In this document: in pieces, positions 8,299 through 16,306 of the stretch | Layout of the letters: each line of letters opens with the position of its first letter | Numbering within the stretch: the first letter of the stretch is position 1 | NCBI RefSeq assembly: GCF_000482545.1 | Contig: NZ_KI519454.1 | Location: 1,550,001-1,614,000, forward strand | Direction: 5' to 3' | DNA length: 64,000 nt | Origin: Arthrobacter sp. 35W | GTDB lineage: Bacteria; Actinomycetota; Actinomycetes; Actinomycetales; Micrococcaceae | Program-made: the position numbers and the translations under genes | The notes under the pieces: generated by a model | Databases searched by the model: none | What the model saw: the letters and a program-made list of their open reading frames with translations, nothing else | What the model was told of the DNA's origin: nothing

Positions 8299-9018
8299 AT
8301 GGAAATGCCCACACTCAATGGAGCAGTTGTCCTCGTCACCGGAGCAAACGGTGGCATCGGAACCCATTTCGTCCACGAGGCTCTGGCCCGTGGTGCGAGC
8401 AAGGTCTATGCAAGCGCACGCACCCCCCGCACCTGGGACGACGATCGCATCGTGCCCCTGGCCCTCGACGTCACCGATCCCGCTGCGATCCAAAAGGCGG
8501 TGGAAGCCGCCTCGGATGTGACGGTGTTGATCAACAACGCCGGCGCCTCCGTGCCCAGCGCCGGCATCCTCAGCCACACGGACGAGGAAATCCGGACCAA
8601 TGTGGAAACCAATTTCCTGGGCCCGCTCTTCCTGGCCCGTGCGTTCGCACCAATCCTGTCCGCGAAGGACGAGTCGGTGCTCATTGACATCCACTCAGCA
8701 CTGAGCTGGTACGCGGTCGCCGGAATCTACAGTGCCACCAAGGCAGCGCTGTGGTCGGCCACAAACTCGCTGCGCCTTGAGCTTGCCCCCGACGGCGTCC
8801 ATGTCGTTGGTGTGCATGTAGGGTACGTCGACACACCCATGGCTGAGCACGCCACCGGCCCGAAGACGGACCCCGCGGACCTCGTGAGCGCCGTGTTCGA
8901 TGCCGTCCAGACCGGCCAGTACGAGGTCCTGGCCGATGCGACATCGGTGCAGCTCAAGGCCGGGCTCAGCGCACCCCTGGAAGCGGTCTACCCGCAACTG
9001 GGCGGTGTCACCGTCTAG
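8299..9018 (+). CDS. short-chain dehydrogenase/reductase (SDR)
   Basis: 239 residues from the ATG at 8299 (GAAGGA ribosome site 3 nt upstream). It has the Rossmann motif TGANGGIG, the NNAG motif (INNAGASVPSAG), and the catalytic Ser and YxxxK pair (HSALSWYAVAGIYSATKAA). Classical SDRs reduce carbonyls or oxidise alcohols with NAD(P)(H). The gene follows the old yellow enzyme by 67 bp on the same strand, so both probably act in the same electrophile- or ketone-detoxifying response. Substrate unknown. Confidence 0.9.
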   Translation: MEMPTLNGAVVLVTGANGGIGTHFVHEALARGASKVYASARTPRTWDDDRIVPLALDVTDPAAIQKAVEAASDVTVLINNAGASVPSAGILSHTDEEIRTNVETNFLGPLFLARAFAPILSAKDESVLIDIHSALSWYAVAGIYSATKAALWSATNSLRLELAPDGVHVVGVHVGYVDTPMAEHATGPKTDPADLVSAVFDAVQTGQYEVLADATSVQLKAGLSAPLEAVYPQLGGVTV

Positions 9019-9028
9019 CGGCGAATCT

Positions 9029-9069
9029 GGGGCACCGCTGGTCAATCAACTGCACACCAGCGGTGCCCC
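9029..9069. terminator. bidirectional hairpin terminator between SDR and quinone reductase
   Basis: Perfect 14-bp arms, GGGGCACCGCTGGT and its complement, with a 13-nt loop. It sits between two convergent genes. There is no T-tract, as is common in high-GC actinobacteria. Confidence 0.75.
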
Positions 9070-9091
9070 GCCTGGGACGACGGACCCGTGG

Positions 9092-10087
9092 TCAGGCGTT
9101 GCTGATGACCGCCTTGCCGCGAAGGCCACCCTTCTCCAGTTCCTGGAGAGCCTGGACGGTCTGATCGAAGGGGAGGATTCGTCCAACGATCGGACGCAGC
9201 GCACCGCCGTCGATGAGGGAGGTGATCTGGCGCAGCTGGTCGCCGTTGGCGCGCATGAACAGGAACTCATAGCTGACGCCAAGCTTCTTGGCCCGACGTC
9301 GGATGCCGGCACTGAGCGCGGTGATCCCCAGACGCAGCACCGGATTCAGGCCAATCTCGCGGGCGAAGGCCGGGTCCGGTGGCCCGGCGATCCCGATGGC
9401 CTTGCCGCCAGGCTTGAGTACACGCAGGGACTTCTGGAGGTTCTCGCCCCCGAGGCTGTCAAGCACCAGGTCGTAACCGGAGAGCACCTGCTCGAAGTCC
9501 TGGCTGCGGTAGTCGATGATGGTGTCGGCGCCGAGCTCGCGCACGAAGTCTGCGTTGGATGCGCTGGCCGTGGTGGCAACGCGCGCCCCGAGGTGCTTGG
9601 CCAGCTGGATCGCTATCGACCCCACCCCGCCGGCGCCGGCGTGGATGAGGACCTTGCGCCCCGGCCGCAAATTGCCCCGTTCGACGAGCGCCTGCCATGC
9701 GGTCAAGGCCACCAGCGGCAGCGAGCCCGCTTCCTCGAAGCTGATTGATGCCGGCTTGAGTGCCAGATCGGCCTCGGCGACCGCGATACGCTCTGCAAAC
9801 GTCCCGATGCGGTCCTTGTCCGGCCGGCCGTATACCTCGTCGCCAGGCTTGAACGCCTGCACTCTTGCGCCGACGCGGACCACGACGCCGGCAAAATCGT
9901 TGCCGAGGATCAACGGCAGTTTGTAGGGCAGTATCTGCCTGAACTCGCCGGCCCTGATCTTCTCGTCTAGTTGATTGAGTCCAGCGGCCCGTACCTGCAC
10001 GAGCACGTCGCGCTCTCCAACGACGGGCTCGGGTACGTCCACTTGCTCCAGCGGTCCCTTGTACCGGTTGATCACGAACGCCTTCAT
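9092..10087 (-). CDS. NADP-dependent quinone oxidoreductase (zinc-independent MDR family)
   Basis: 331 residues from the ATG at 10087 (GGAGG at good spacing). An N-terminal GroES-like domain (NDFAGVVVRVGARVQAFKPGDEVYG) lacks the zinc-ligand set of alcohol dehydrogenases. A Rossmann domain follows with HAGAGGVGSIAIQLAKHLGA and the YDLVLDSLGG segment. These are typical of quinone oxidoreductase/enoyl reductase-like MDR proteins, which pass NADPH electrons to quinones or enones. It converges with the OYE-SDR unit and has a large palindrome over its promoter that shares its core with the tetR-OYE intergenic region. Confidence 0.9.
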   Translation of the reverse strand: MKAFVINRYKGPLEQVDVPEPVVGERDVLVQVRAAGLNQLDEKIRAGEFRQILPYKLPLILGNDFAGVVVRVGARVQAFKPGDEVYGRPDKDRIGTFAERIAVAEADLALKPASISFEEAGSLPLVALTAWQALVERGNLRPGRKVLIHAGAGGVGSIAIQLAKHLGARVATTASASNADFVRELGADTIIDYRSQDFEQVLSGYDLVLDSLGGENLQKSLRVLKPGGKAIGIAGPPDPAFAREIGLNPVLRLGITALSAGIRRRAKKLGVSYEFLFMRANGDQLRQITSLIDGGALRPIVGRILPFDQTVQALQELEKGGLRGKAVISNA

Positions 10088-10131
10088 GGGAGCCTCCTGC
10101 TCGGTGAGATGGCACTTGCGCATCTTTGAGT

Positions 10132-10165
10132 ACATTCAATTATGAGTGCGCTCATAATTGAATGT
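10132..10165. promoter_or_regulatory. perfect 34-bp inverted repeat upstream of the quinone reductase
   Basis: Arms ACATTCAATTATGAG and CTCATAATTGAATGT match without error around a 4-bp centre, TGCG. The AT content contrasts with the surrounding high-GC DNA. It begins 45 bp upstream of the quinone-reductase ATG, so it overlaps the expected promoter. The centre matches the motif at 7008-7021. Likely operator of the TetR protein encoded at 6382-6984. Confidence 0.65.
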
Positions 10166-10237
10166 CAACGGAGGACTCGTGAATGGCGGTCGCATGCCGG
10201 GTGTCGGCCAAGCGAAGCCGGCAATTGGTGCGTCCGG

Positions 10238-10468
10238 CTATGCGGCGGGTGCGGTGTCGCGCCGCTCGTGGGTCTCGCCATAGGGGACGTCGCGGCTGAC
10301 GGTGACGGTGTACGTGGTGGTGCCGTGCCGGGTGACTAGGATGCCGTATTGGCGGTCCTGCATGGCACGCGTGCGGGCGATTGCCTCGGCCGCGTTGAGG
10401 TCATTTTCGAGGGTGTCCGGATCGTGGGCGGTGATTTCCAGAACCAGGTCGGAATGGTGTTTGATCAT
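10238..10468 (-). CDS. small hypothetical protein
   Basis: 76 residues, starting at the ATG at 10468, which follows GGAG at 6-nt spacing; an upstream ATG at 10480 is possible. The sequence is protein-like with an alternating hydrophobic pattern (HSDLVLEITAHD, RQYGILVTRHGTTTYTVTVSR), suggesting a small alpha/beta fold. No family recognised. It stands alone between the quinone-reductase promoter region and the lacI unit. Confidence 0.55.
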   Translation of the reverse strand: MIKHHSDLVLEITAHDPDTLENDLNAAEAIARTRAMQDRQYGILVTRHGTTTYTVTVSRDVPYGETHERRDTAPAA

Positions 10469-10801
10469 CGGGGTCTCCATTGGTGGCGTGCTGCCGGATG
10501 TGCCGGCGTCGAAATGGGGTTGGGTGACGGGTGCCCTGTTGGGGCGCGCAGTGTCTATGGGGGAGTCTGTGGCTCATTGGTGTGCCCGGCATGCTGTGAT
10601 GGGGCGGGCCGGCGGTTGTGTCCGGCGCATTGGATCGGGGAGTGTTGTACGTCTCGCGGATCCATACTCAGTGTGGGTGATCGGCAGACCTGAGGCAATA
10701 CGTTCCCGCATATTTGTTCCGGCGGTGGTGCAGATCGCTGGACGGGCCGAAGGTGGACTGTCCAGCGCTGGTTGCCGAGGGGGCGGTTCCCGGCGGCCTC
10801 T
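10469..10801. other. intergenic stretch without a convincing gene
   Basis: About 330 bp between the small hypothetical gene and the stop of the lacI-type gene. Reading frames across it have poor composition. I see no hairpin or palindrome of note. Confidence 0.5.
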
Positions 10802-11818
10802 TCAGCAGCCGCAGGACCGGCGGATGATGAGTTCTGTTGCCAGGAGTTGGACCCTGCCGTCCGGCTCGGCGGGGGAGAGGGCTGCCTCAACCGCTGCTTC
10901 GGCGATCTGGCTGATGGGCTGCCGCACGGTGGTGAGCTGCGGCCAGCTGAATTCCGATTCGGAGGTTCCGTCGAAGGAGACGACAGCAATGTCGTCGGGG
11001 ATGGATAGCTTGGCTTCGTGGATGGCGCGGAGGGCGCCCACGGCCAGCAGGTCGGAGCTGGCAAAGAGGGCCGTCGGGGGCTTTGGCCGTTGCAGCAGGC
11101 GAAGGGCCGCTTCATACCCGCCCTGTCTGCTGAAGTCGGTGTATTCCACGGGCCCCTCGGCCAGGCCCGCCTCGTGGAGTGCCTTCCTCCAGCCATTGTG
11201 CCGGGGATCCACGCGGGAGGGGTCAATGTCTTTGCCGACCAGCAGGGCAATATCGCGGTGGCCGTGGCCGATAAGGTGCTCCACCCCCGTGACGGCACCC
11301 TGTTCATAGTCGGTGCTGACCGTAGGAACGCCGTGCACGCTACCGGACTGGTCGATGAGCACGCGGGGAATCCCCTGGACCGGCATGGCGGCCACCTCGC
11401 TTGGACTGAGCACTGTAGCGAGGATAATCGCGTCAACCTGTCGTGACACGAGATTGAGGGTGTTCTTCCGCTCGGTGTCTGCATCCGTGCGGGAGTTGGC
11501 GGCGAGGAGGGCATACCCCCGGGCGGCGGCGGCCAGAGCCATGGAGTCCGTGAGTTCGGCGAAGTAGGGATTGGTGCTGTCGGGGACGATCATGCCCAAC
11601 AGCCGCGCAGATCCCATCGTCAACGCCCGGGCCGTGGCATTGGGCTGGTACTGCAGCGCCTTGATGGCGTCACGCACCCGCGCCGCAGTCGCTGCGGCGA
11701 CCGGCTTGGGGCCGCCGTTGATGACGTAGCTGACGACTGCCGTGCTGACCCCGGCGTAGCGGGCAACATCGGTCCGCGTGACCTTTCCGGATCCGGACTG
11801 TATCTGCAGACTTGCCAT
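10802..11818 (-). CDS. LacI-family transcriptional regulator of the alpha-galactoside operon
   Basis: 338 residues from the ATG at 11818. The N-terminal HTH and hinge are clear (TRTDVARYAGVSTAVVSYVING, later YQPNATARALTMG). The sugar-binding domain follows (LLGMIVPDSTNPYFAELTDSM, GHRDIALLVGKD, AVVSFDGTSESEFSWPQLTTV). LacI regulators release DNA when they bind the operon's sugar. It is divergent from the solute-binding protein of an ABC importer that is followed by alpha-galactosidase, so the inducer is probably an alpha-galactoside or its product. A perfect 20-bp palindrome lies between the divergent genes. Confidence 0.9.
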   Translation of the reverse strand: MASLQIQSGSGKVTRTDVARYAGVSTAVVSYVINGGPKPVAAATAARVRDAIKALQYQPNATARALTMGSARLLGMIVPDSTNPYFAELTDSMALAAAARGYALLAANSRTDADTERKNTLNLVSRQVDAIILATVLSPSEVAAMPVQGIPRVLIDQSGSVHGVPTVSTDYEQGAVTGVEHLIGHGHRDIALLVGKDIDPSRVDPRHNGWRKALHEAGLAEGPVEYTDFSRQGGYEAALRLLQRPKPPTALFASSDLLAVGALRAIHEAKLSIPDDIAVVSFDGTSESEFSWPQLTTVRQPISQIAEAAVEAALSPAEPDGRVQLLATELIIRRSCGC

Positions 11819-11849
11819 GACGACCAACCTTCCATTCACTGGTTCACAC

Positions 11850-11869
11850 CACTCTACCCGGGTGGAACG
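11850..11869. promoter_or_regulatory. weaker second LacI-type operator near the regulator start
   Basis: Shares the half-site TCTACCCG with the palindrome at 11926-11945 and retains part of the other half (GT-GA-C); its centre is ACCCGGGT. It lies 32 bp upstream of the lacI ATG, suited to autoregulation. Confidence 0.35.
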
Positions 11870-11925
11870 CGTGAAACGGGAACTCGTGGAGCAATTTCTT
11901 GTACCGATCAACTGCTTGCGGGAAC

Positions 11926-11945
11926 GAGTCTACCCGCGTAGACTC
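11926..11945. promoter_or_regulatory. LacI-type operator in the divergent lacI/transport promoter
   Basis: GAGTCTAC-CCGC-GTAGACTC is a 20-bp palindrome with perfect 8-bp arms, about 100 bp upstream of the solute-binding-protein gene. Size, symmetry and position fit a LacI-family operator. Confidence 0.65.
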
Positions 11946-12048
11946 TTTCCAGAACCGCCGAGCAGTGACCCTCCTCACGTTCTTCTCCTGCTGATATCCA
12001 GGCAACCTGAACACTTTCCAGAACACTTCAGATTCTCCGAAGGGATCA

Positions 12049-13407
12049 ATGATGATGACCATTCCAAAGACCCGTGGCACGGCGCGGATCCTCACCGCGG
12101 CTGCCGCCCTTTCCGTCGCAGCCCTGGCACTCACCGGCTGCGGGGGCTCGGGAACGGGCGGCACCGACACCGCCGTTGAAGCGGGGTCCGGCGAGGGCAC
12201 CATTAATGTCTGGGCCGTTGACGGCCAGGCGGCCGAGAACGACGCGCTGCAGAAGATCATCTCGAACTTCGAGAGTTCGCAGAGCAAGATCAAAGTGGAT
12301 CTCAAACTCTTTCCCTCCGATCAGTACACCAAGGCCGTGAACTCAGCCGCGCCGGGTGACTTGCCCGACGTTCTTGATTTTGACGGGCCGACCTTGGCCA
12401 GCTTTGTCTACAACGGCAAGATGGCCCCATTGGAAGGCTTCGTGTCCGAGGAGACGCTGTCGAACCAGACGGACTCCATCAAGGCGCAGAACACAGTTGA
12501 TAATGCCGTCTATGGCGTGGGCATGATGAATGCCGGACTTGCGCTCTGGGGCAACAAGCACCTCCTTGATGCCGCAGGCGTCGCCTACCCGACCACGCCG
12601 GAGAAGGCCTGGACGGCAGATGAGTTCACAGGCGTCCTGGACAAGCTTGCCGCCGTGGTCCCGGGCGGCAAGCCGCTGGATCTGTCCGAACAGTACGGCT
12701 TTGCCGGCGAATGGGGGACCTGCTGCTCGGCAGGTCCGGTCATCTGGTCCGGCGGCGGCACCATGCTCAAGGACAACAAGGCCTCCGGGGCATTGGACTC
12801 CGAGGCCAACGTGAAGGCTCTGACGACGTTTGCCAGTTGGAAGAAATACGCCGATCCAAACGCAGATGGGCTGGCATTCACGAACGGACGCGTCGCGCTG
12901 AGCTGGGTGGGGCACTGGACCTACCCGACATACAAGGCCCTGGGTGCTGATCTGGTATCGATCCCGCTGCCGAACTTCGGCAAGGGAACCAAGACTGCCT
13001 CCGGCACCTTTGCCTGGGGCATGGGCGCCAAGTCGAAGAACGGCTCGGCCGCCGGGAAGTTCCTGGACTTCCTGATGACTGACCAAAGCGTTCACACGTA
13101 CACCGACGCCAACGGCGCCCCGCCCGCCACCAAGACGGCACTGGCCTCATCCAGCCTTTACGGGCCGGGGAAGCAGTTGGCACTTCTCGGAGATCAGCTG
13201 GGCAAGGCCTGCGGCACCGAGGACAAGATCACCGACAGTTGCGTCAGCGTCACCAGGCCGGTGACGGCGGGCTACCCCATCGTCACGGACCAGGTCGGCA
13301 AAGCCGAGGCAGCCATCTACGCAGGCAAGGACGCCAAGGAAGCCCTCAGCGCCGCTGCCCGCGCCATCGACCAGAACTTCGCCGACAACGACGGATACAA
13401 GAAGTAG
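12049..13407 (+). CDS. ABC sugar-transporter substrate-binding lipoprotein
   Basis: 452 residues. The signal peptide ends in a lipobox (LALTGC, Cys ~29), so the mature protein is lipid-anchored outside the membrane. The remainder resembles family 1 extracellular solute-binding proteins: an early INVWAVDGQAAEND strand, a mid-protein DLPDVLDFDGPTLASF, and the C-terminal lobe with WVGHWTYPTYKALG. It delivers an oligosaccharide to the two permeases encoded next. No ATPase gene is in this operon; such systems often share an MsiK/UgpC-type ATPase encoded elsewhere. Start is one of three adjacent ATG codons after AAGGGATC. Confidence 0.92.
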   Translation: MMMTIPKTRGTARILTAAAALSVAALALTGCGGSGTGGTDTAVEAGSGEGTINVWAVDGQAAENDALQKIISNFESSQSKIKVDLKLFPSDQYTKAVNSAAPGDLPDVLDFDGPTLASFVYNGKMAPLEGFVSEETLSNQTDSIKAQNTVDNAVYGVGMMNAGLALWGNKHLLDAAGVAYPTTPEKAWTADEFTGVLDKLAAVVPGGKPLDLSEQYGFAGEWGTCCSAGPVIWSGGGTMLKDNKASGALDSEANVKALTTFASWKKYADPNADGLAFTNGRVALSWVGHWTYPTYKALGADLVSIPLPNFGKGTKTASGTFAWGMGAKSKNGSAAGKFLDFLMTDQSVHTYTDANGAPPATKTALASSSLYGPGKQLALLGDQLGKACGTEDKITDSCVSVTRPVTAGYPIVTDQVGKAEAAIYAGKDAKEALSAAARAIDQNFADNDGYKK

Positions 13408-13419
13408 AGCTTGTCCATC

Positions 13420-14385
13420 ATGACCACCCACATGCAACAGACCAAGACCACCAAGGTGCCCTCAAGGCGCCGGTCGACCGCCGGCCTTTCCGGACATCGT
13501 TTCGCGGGCCCGCTCTTTGCCAGCCCGGCCCTGCTCGGACTCGCCATCTTCCTTGTCGCACCATTCGTGCTCGCCCTCGTGCTGTCCTTCTACCGCGTGC
13601 AACTCAATAGCCCGCGTCCGGCGCGGTTCGTCGGCTTCGAGCAGTACACCCGATTGTTCACCGATCCCGATCTCTCCGCCGCCTTTGGCCATGCACTGCT
13701 GAACAACTTCACCTTCGCCCTCATCGTCGTTCCCGTGCAGACGGTGCTCGCCCTTGCCTTGGCCACACTCGTCAATCGCAAACTGCGCGGCATGGTTATC
13801 TTCCGGACCTTCATCTTCATGCCTCTGGTCTTCCCGCTTGCCCTGACGGCTGTCATCTGGCGGCTCATCTACTCCAGGGGCGACCAAGGACTCCTCAACG
13901 CGATTCTCGGGTTCTTCAGTGGCGGCGCGTTCACCAGCCACGACTGGCTCGGCGCCCCCTCCACGGCCCTCGGATCAATCATTGTCATGTCGATCTGGCA
14001 GAGCGTGAGCTTCCAGATGATCATCGTTCTCGCGGCGCTGCAAAGCGTACCGACCGAACTCTATGAGGCGGCATCACTGGACCGTGCCAGCAAGTGGGCC
14101 CAGTTCATCCACGTCACGGTGCCCGGCATCAGAAACACGCTGATCTTCGTCGCCCTCATCACCACCATCTTCTCCTTCAGGCTCTTCGACCAGGTGTATC
14201 TGCTGAGCCGTTCCGGCAGCGTCGACAGGGAGTCGACAGAGACCGTGATGACCCAAATCATCAACATCGGGTTCGACAACAACAACGTGGGCCAGGCCGC
14301 CGCCATGACAGTCATTTTCATGCTGATCATCACAGTGATCGCAATCATTCAACGCGCCGCGGCGCGCCAGCGAGGAGGCATCTGA
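13420..14385 (+). CDS. ABC sugar transporter permease (MalF/UgpA type)
   Basis: About 321 residues with six membrane helices. The cytoplasmic EAA loop that contacts the ATPase is visible (ELYEAASLDRASKWAQFIHV with the conserved G as VPGI). The start is uncertain: the ATG at 13420 is chosen, but a TTG at 13411 is nearer to the purine-rich AAGAAGTAGAG. It lies 12 bp after the binding-protein stop and overlaps the next permease by 1 bp (TGATG). Confidence 0.9.
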   Translation: MTTHMQQTKTTKVPSRRRSTAGLSGHRFAGPLFASPALLGLAIFLVAPFVLALVLSFYRVQLNSPRPARFVGFEQYTRLFTDPDLSAAFGHALLNNFTFALIVVPVQTVLALALATLVNRKLRGMVIFRTFIFMPLVFPLALTAVIWRLIYSRGDQGLLNAILGFFSGGAFTSHDWLGAPSTALGSIIVMSIWQSVSFQMIIVLAALQSVPTELYEAASLDRASKWAQFIHVTVPGIRNTLIFVALITTIFSFRLFDQVYLLSRSGSVDRESTETVMTQIINIGFDNNNVGQAAAMTVIFMLIITVIAIIQRAAARQRGGI

Positions 14386-15269
14386 TGTTGATGTCAAAGA
14401 CCGTGACCCCACACCGGAGGGGTGGAAGCATGAAACGCACCCGACGCTGGCAATCCGGCGCCCACTACCTGCTGCTGGGCGTGGTCTCACTGTTCTTCTT
14501 CCTGCCCGTCTACTACCTCATCGTCGGCAGCTTCCGCCCCACCGACGAGGTTCTCAGTGGCATCAGCGGCTTCGTCCCCACGAACCTTTCCTTCGACAAC
14601 TACACCGGCGTCTTCGACCACCTCAGTTCTGACGCCACCGGATACTTCGGACAGTTCGCGGCCGTCTCAATCCTGGTCACCACGGTGGTCGTCGCGGGCA
14701 GCCTGGTGGTGAACTCAATGGCGGCCTACTCCTTCGCCAGAATGCAATGGCGCGGGAAGAAGGTCCTCTTCCTGCTGGTCATTGTCCTGACCATCATCCC
14801 GTTTGAAGCCGTTGCCCTGCCGTTGTACTACATGTTCTCCGGCCAGCGGGACACCATCTACATCCAGGCAATTCCGTTCATCGCCAATGCGTTCTCGATC
14901 TTCCTGTTCTACACCTTCTTTCTCGACGTTCCGGGCGAGATCGAAGAGGCAGCGCGGCTGGACGGTGCCGGGCCATTCCGGACCTTCTTCCAGATCGTTG
15001 TGCCCATCACCAAGCCGGCGTTCGCCACCGTCGCCATCCTGACCTTCCTGGCCCAGTGGGGATCGTACCTATGGCCGGTCCTCATGGTCTCGGACCCCAC
15101 CGTCCGGCCGCTCCCGTTGGCTATTAGCATCTTCCAGAACCAGCAGCCACCGGAGTGGGGCCAGGTGTTGGCCTTCGGCACGATGTTCATCGTCCCGGTC
15201 CTGGCCGTCTTCCTGGTTTTCCAGCGCTGGTTTGTCGCCAGCATCAGCAGCTCCGCGGTAAAGGGCTAG
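14385..15269 (+). CDS. ABC sugar transporter permease (MalG/UgpE type)
   Basis: 294 residues with about six membrane helices and the EAA loop (EIEEAARLDGAGPFRTFFQI). The ATG at 14385 overlaps the stop of the first permease and follows GAGGAGG, a strong ribosome site, so the two permeases are translated together. Together with the lipoprotein they form the importer of this alpha-galactoside locus. Confidence 0.92.
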   Translation: MLMSKTVTPHRRGGSMKRTRRWQSGAHYLLLGVVSLFFFLPVYYLIVGSFRPTDEVLSGISGFVPTNLSFDNYTGVFDHLSSDATGYFGQFAAVSILVTTVVVAGSLVVNSMAAYSFARMQWRGKKVLFLLVIVLTIIPFEAVALPLYYMFSGQRDTIYIQAIPFIANAFSIFLFYTFFLDVPGEIEEAARLDGAGPFRTFFQIVVPITKPAFATVAILTFLAQWGSYLWPVLMVSDPTVRPLPLAISIFQNQQPPEWGQVLAFGTMFIVPVLAVFLVFQRWFVASISSSAVKG

Positions 15270-15329
15270 CACTTACCGATCCGGCCCCGCGCGAGCGGAC
15301 GGCCCGTACTAGAAGATGGGTGTTTTCAA

Positions 15330-16298
15330 TTGGTTTTCAGTCTCAAGGACTCCTGGGTGTGGGACTTCTGGCTTGCCGACGACGGCTCCACGTTCCACAT
15401 GTATTTTCTCCACGCACCAAAAAGCCTGGGTGACCCTGCGCTCCGGCACCGCAATGCCCGGATCGGGCATGCCACCTCGCAGGACCTGAGCAGCTGGGTC
15501 GCCCACGGCGTCGTCCTTCAGCCCGATGACCCGGACGCTTTTGACGCAACCTCGACCTGGACCGGCAGCGTCCTCCAAGGCCCGGACGGAATCTGGCGGA
15601 TGTTCTACACGGGGGCCCGATTCTACGAATCACACAACATTGAAGCCATCGGCCTCGCAACGTCCCCGGACCTCCACACGTGGACCAAGCACCCGGCCCT
15701 CGTGATTGAAGCCGACGGTCGCTGGTATGAAAAATACGGCGATTCGACCTGGCCCGAAGAGGCCTGGCGGGACCCCTGGGTGTTTGCCGACCCGGCCGGT
15801 GACGGGTGGCACATGCTGATCACCGCCAGAGCCAACACCGGAGACACCGACAACCGCGGCGTCATCGGCCACGCGGTGTCGCCGGACCTGGAAACCTGGG
15901 AGGTAGGGCCGCCCCTGAGCCAGCCCGGATCCGGCTTCGGGCACCTCGAAGTTCCCCAAACCGCGGTCATGGGGGACAGCACCGTCCTGTTGTTCTCCTG
16001 CGGGGTGGACACGCTCTCAGCCCAGAAGGCAGCAGGATTCGGCGGCGGCGGGATCTGGAGCCTGGAAACCGGCCAAACCAACGGACCCTACAATGTCTCA
16101 TCAGCGGCGGTCGTCACCACGTCGCCCCTCTACAGCGGGCGCCTCATCCAGGACCGGGCCGGTCAATGGATGTTGATGGCCTGCCATGACGCCAACAGCG
16201 ACGGTTCGTTCGACGGCATCATATCGGATCCATTGCCCGTCCACTGGGACCCAGAGCGCCGCAGCCTGGCCACCGTGGCACCACCCACCAACGCATGA
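15330..16298 (+). CDS. GH32/GH68-like five-bladed beta-propeller glycosidase
   Basis: 322 residues, no signal peptide, so probably cytoplasmic. The start is a TTG giving the family-like opening DSWVWDFWLADDG, where the Asp of WDFW is the expected nucleophile position. Repeated blade motifs are visible: RIGHATSQDLSSW, STWTGSVLQGPDGIWRMFYTG, EEAWRDPWVFADPAGDGWHM (the RDP motif), and ATSPDLHTWTKHP. Related proteins are usually annotated as GH32 fructosidases, but the WMNDPNG signature of classical invertases is absent. Next to a GH36 alpha-galactosidase it could cleave the fructose side of raffinose or stachyose (inference). Its TGA lies 8 bp before the GH36 ATG. Confidence 0.75.
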   Translation: MVFSLKDSWVWDFWLADDGSTFHMYFLHAPKSLGDPALRHRNARIGHATSQDLSSWVAHGVVLQPDDPDAFDATSTWTGSVLQGPDGIWRMFYTGARFYESHNIEAIGLATSPDLHTWTKHPALVIEADGRWYEKYGDSTWPEEAWRDPWVFADPAGDGWHMLITARANTGDTDNRGVIGHAVSPDLETWEVGPPLSQPGSGFGHLEVPQTAVMGDSTVLLFSCGVDTLSAQKAAGFGGGGIWSLETGQTNGPYNVSSAAVVTTSPLYSGRLIQDRAGQWMLMACHDANSDGSFDGIISDPLPVHWDPERRSLATVAPPTNA

Positions 16299-16306
16299 GG
16301 AGTCCC

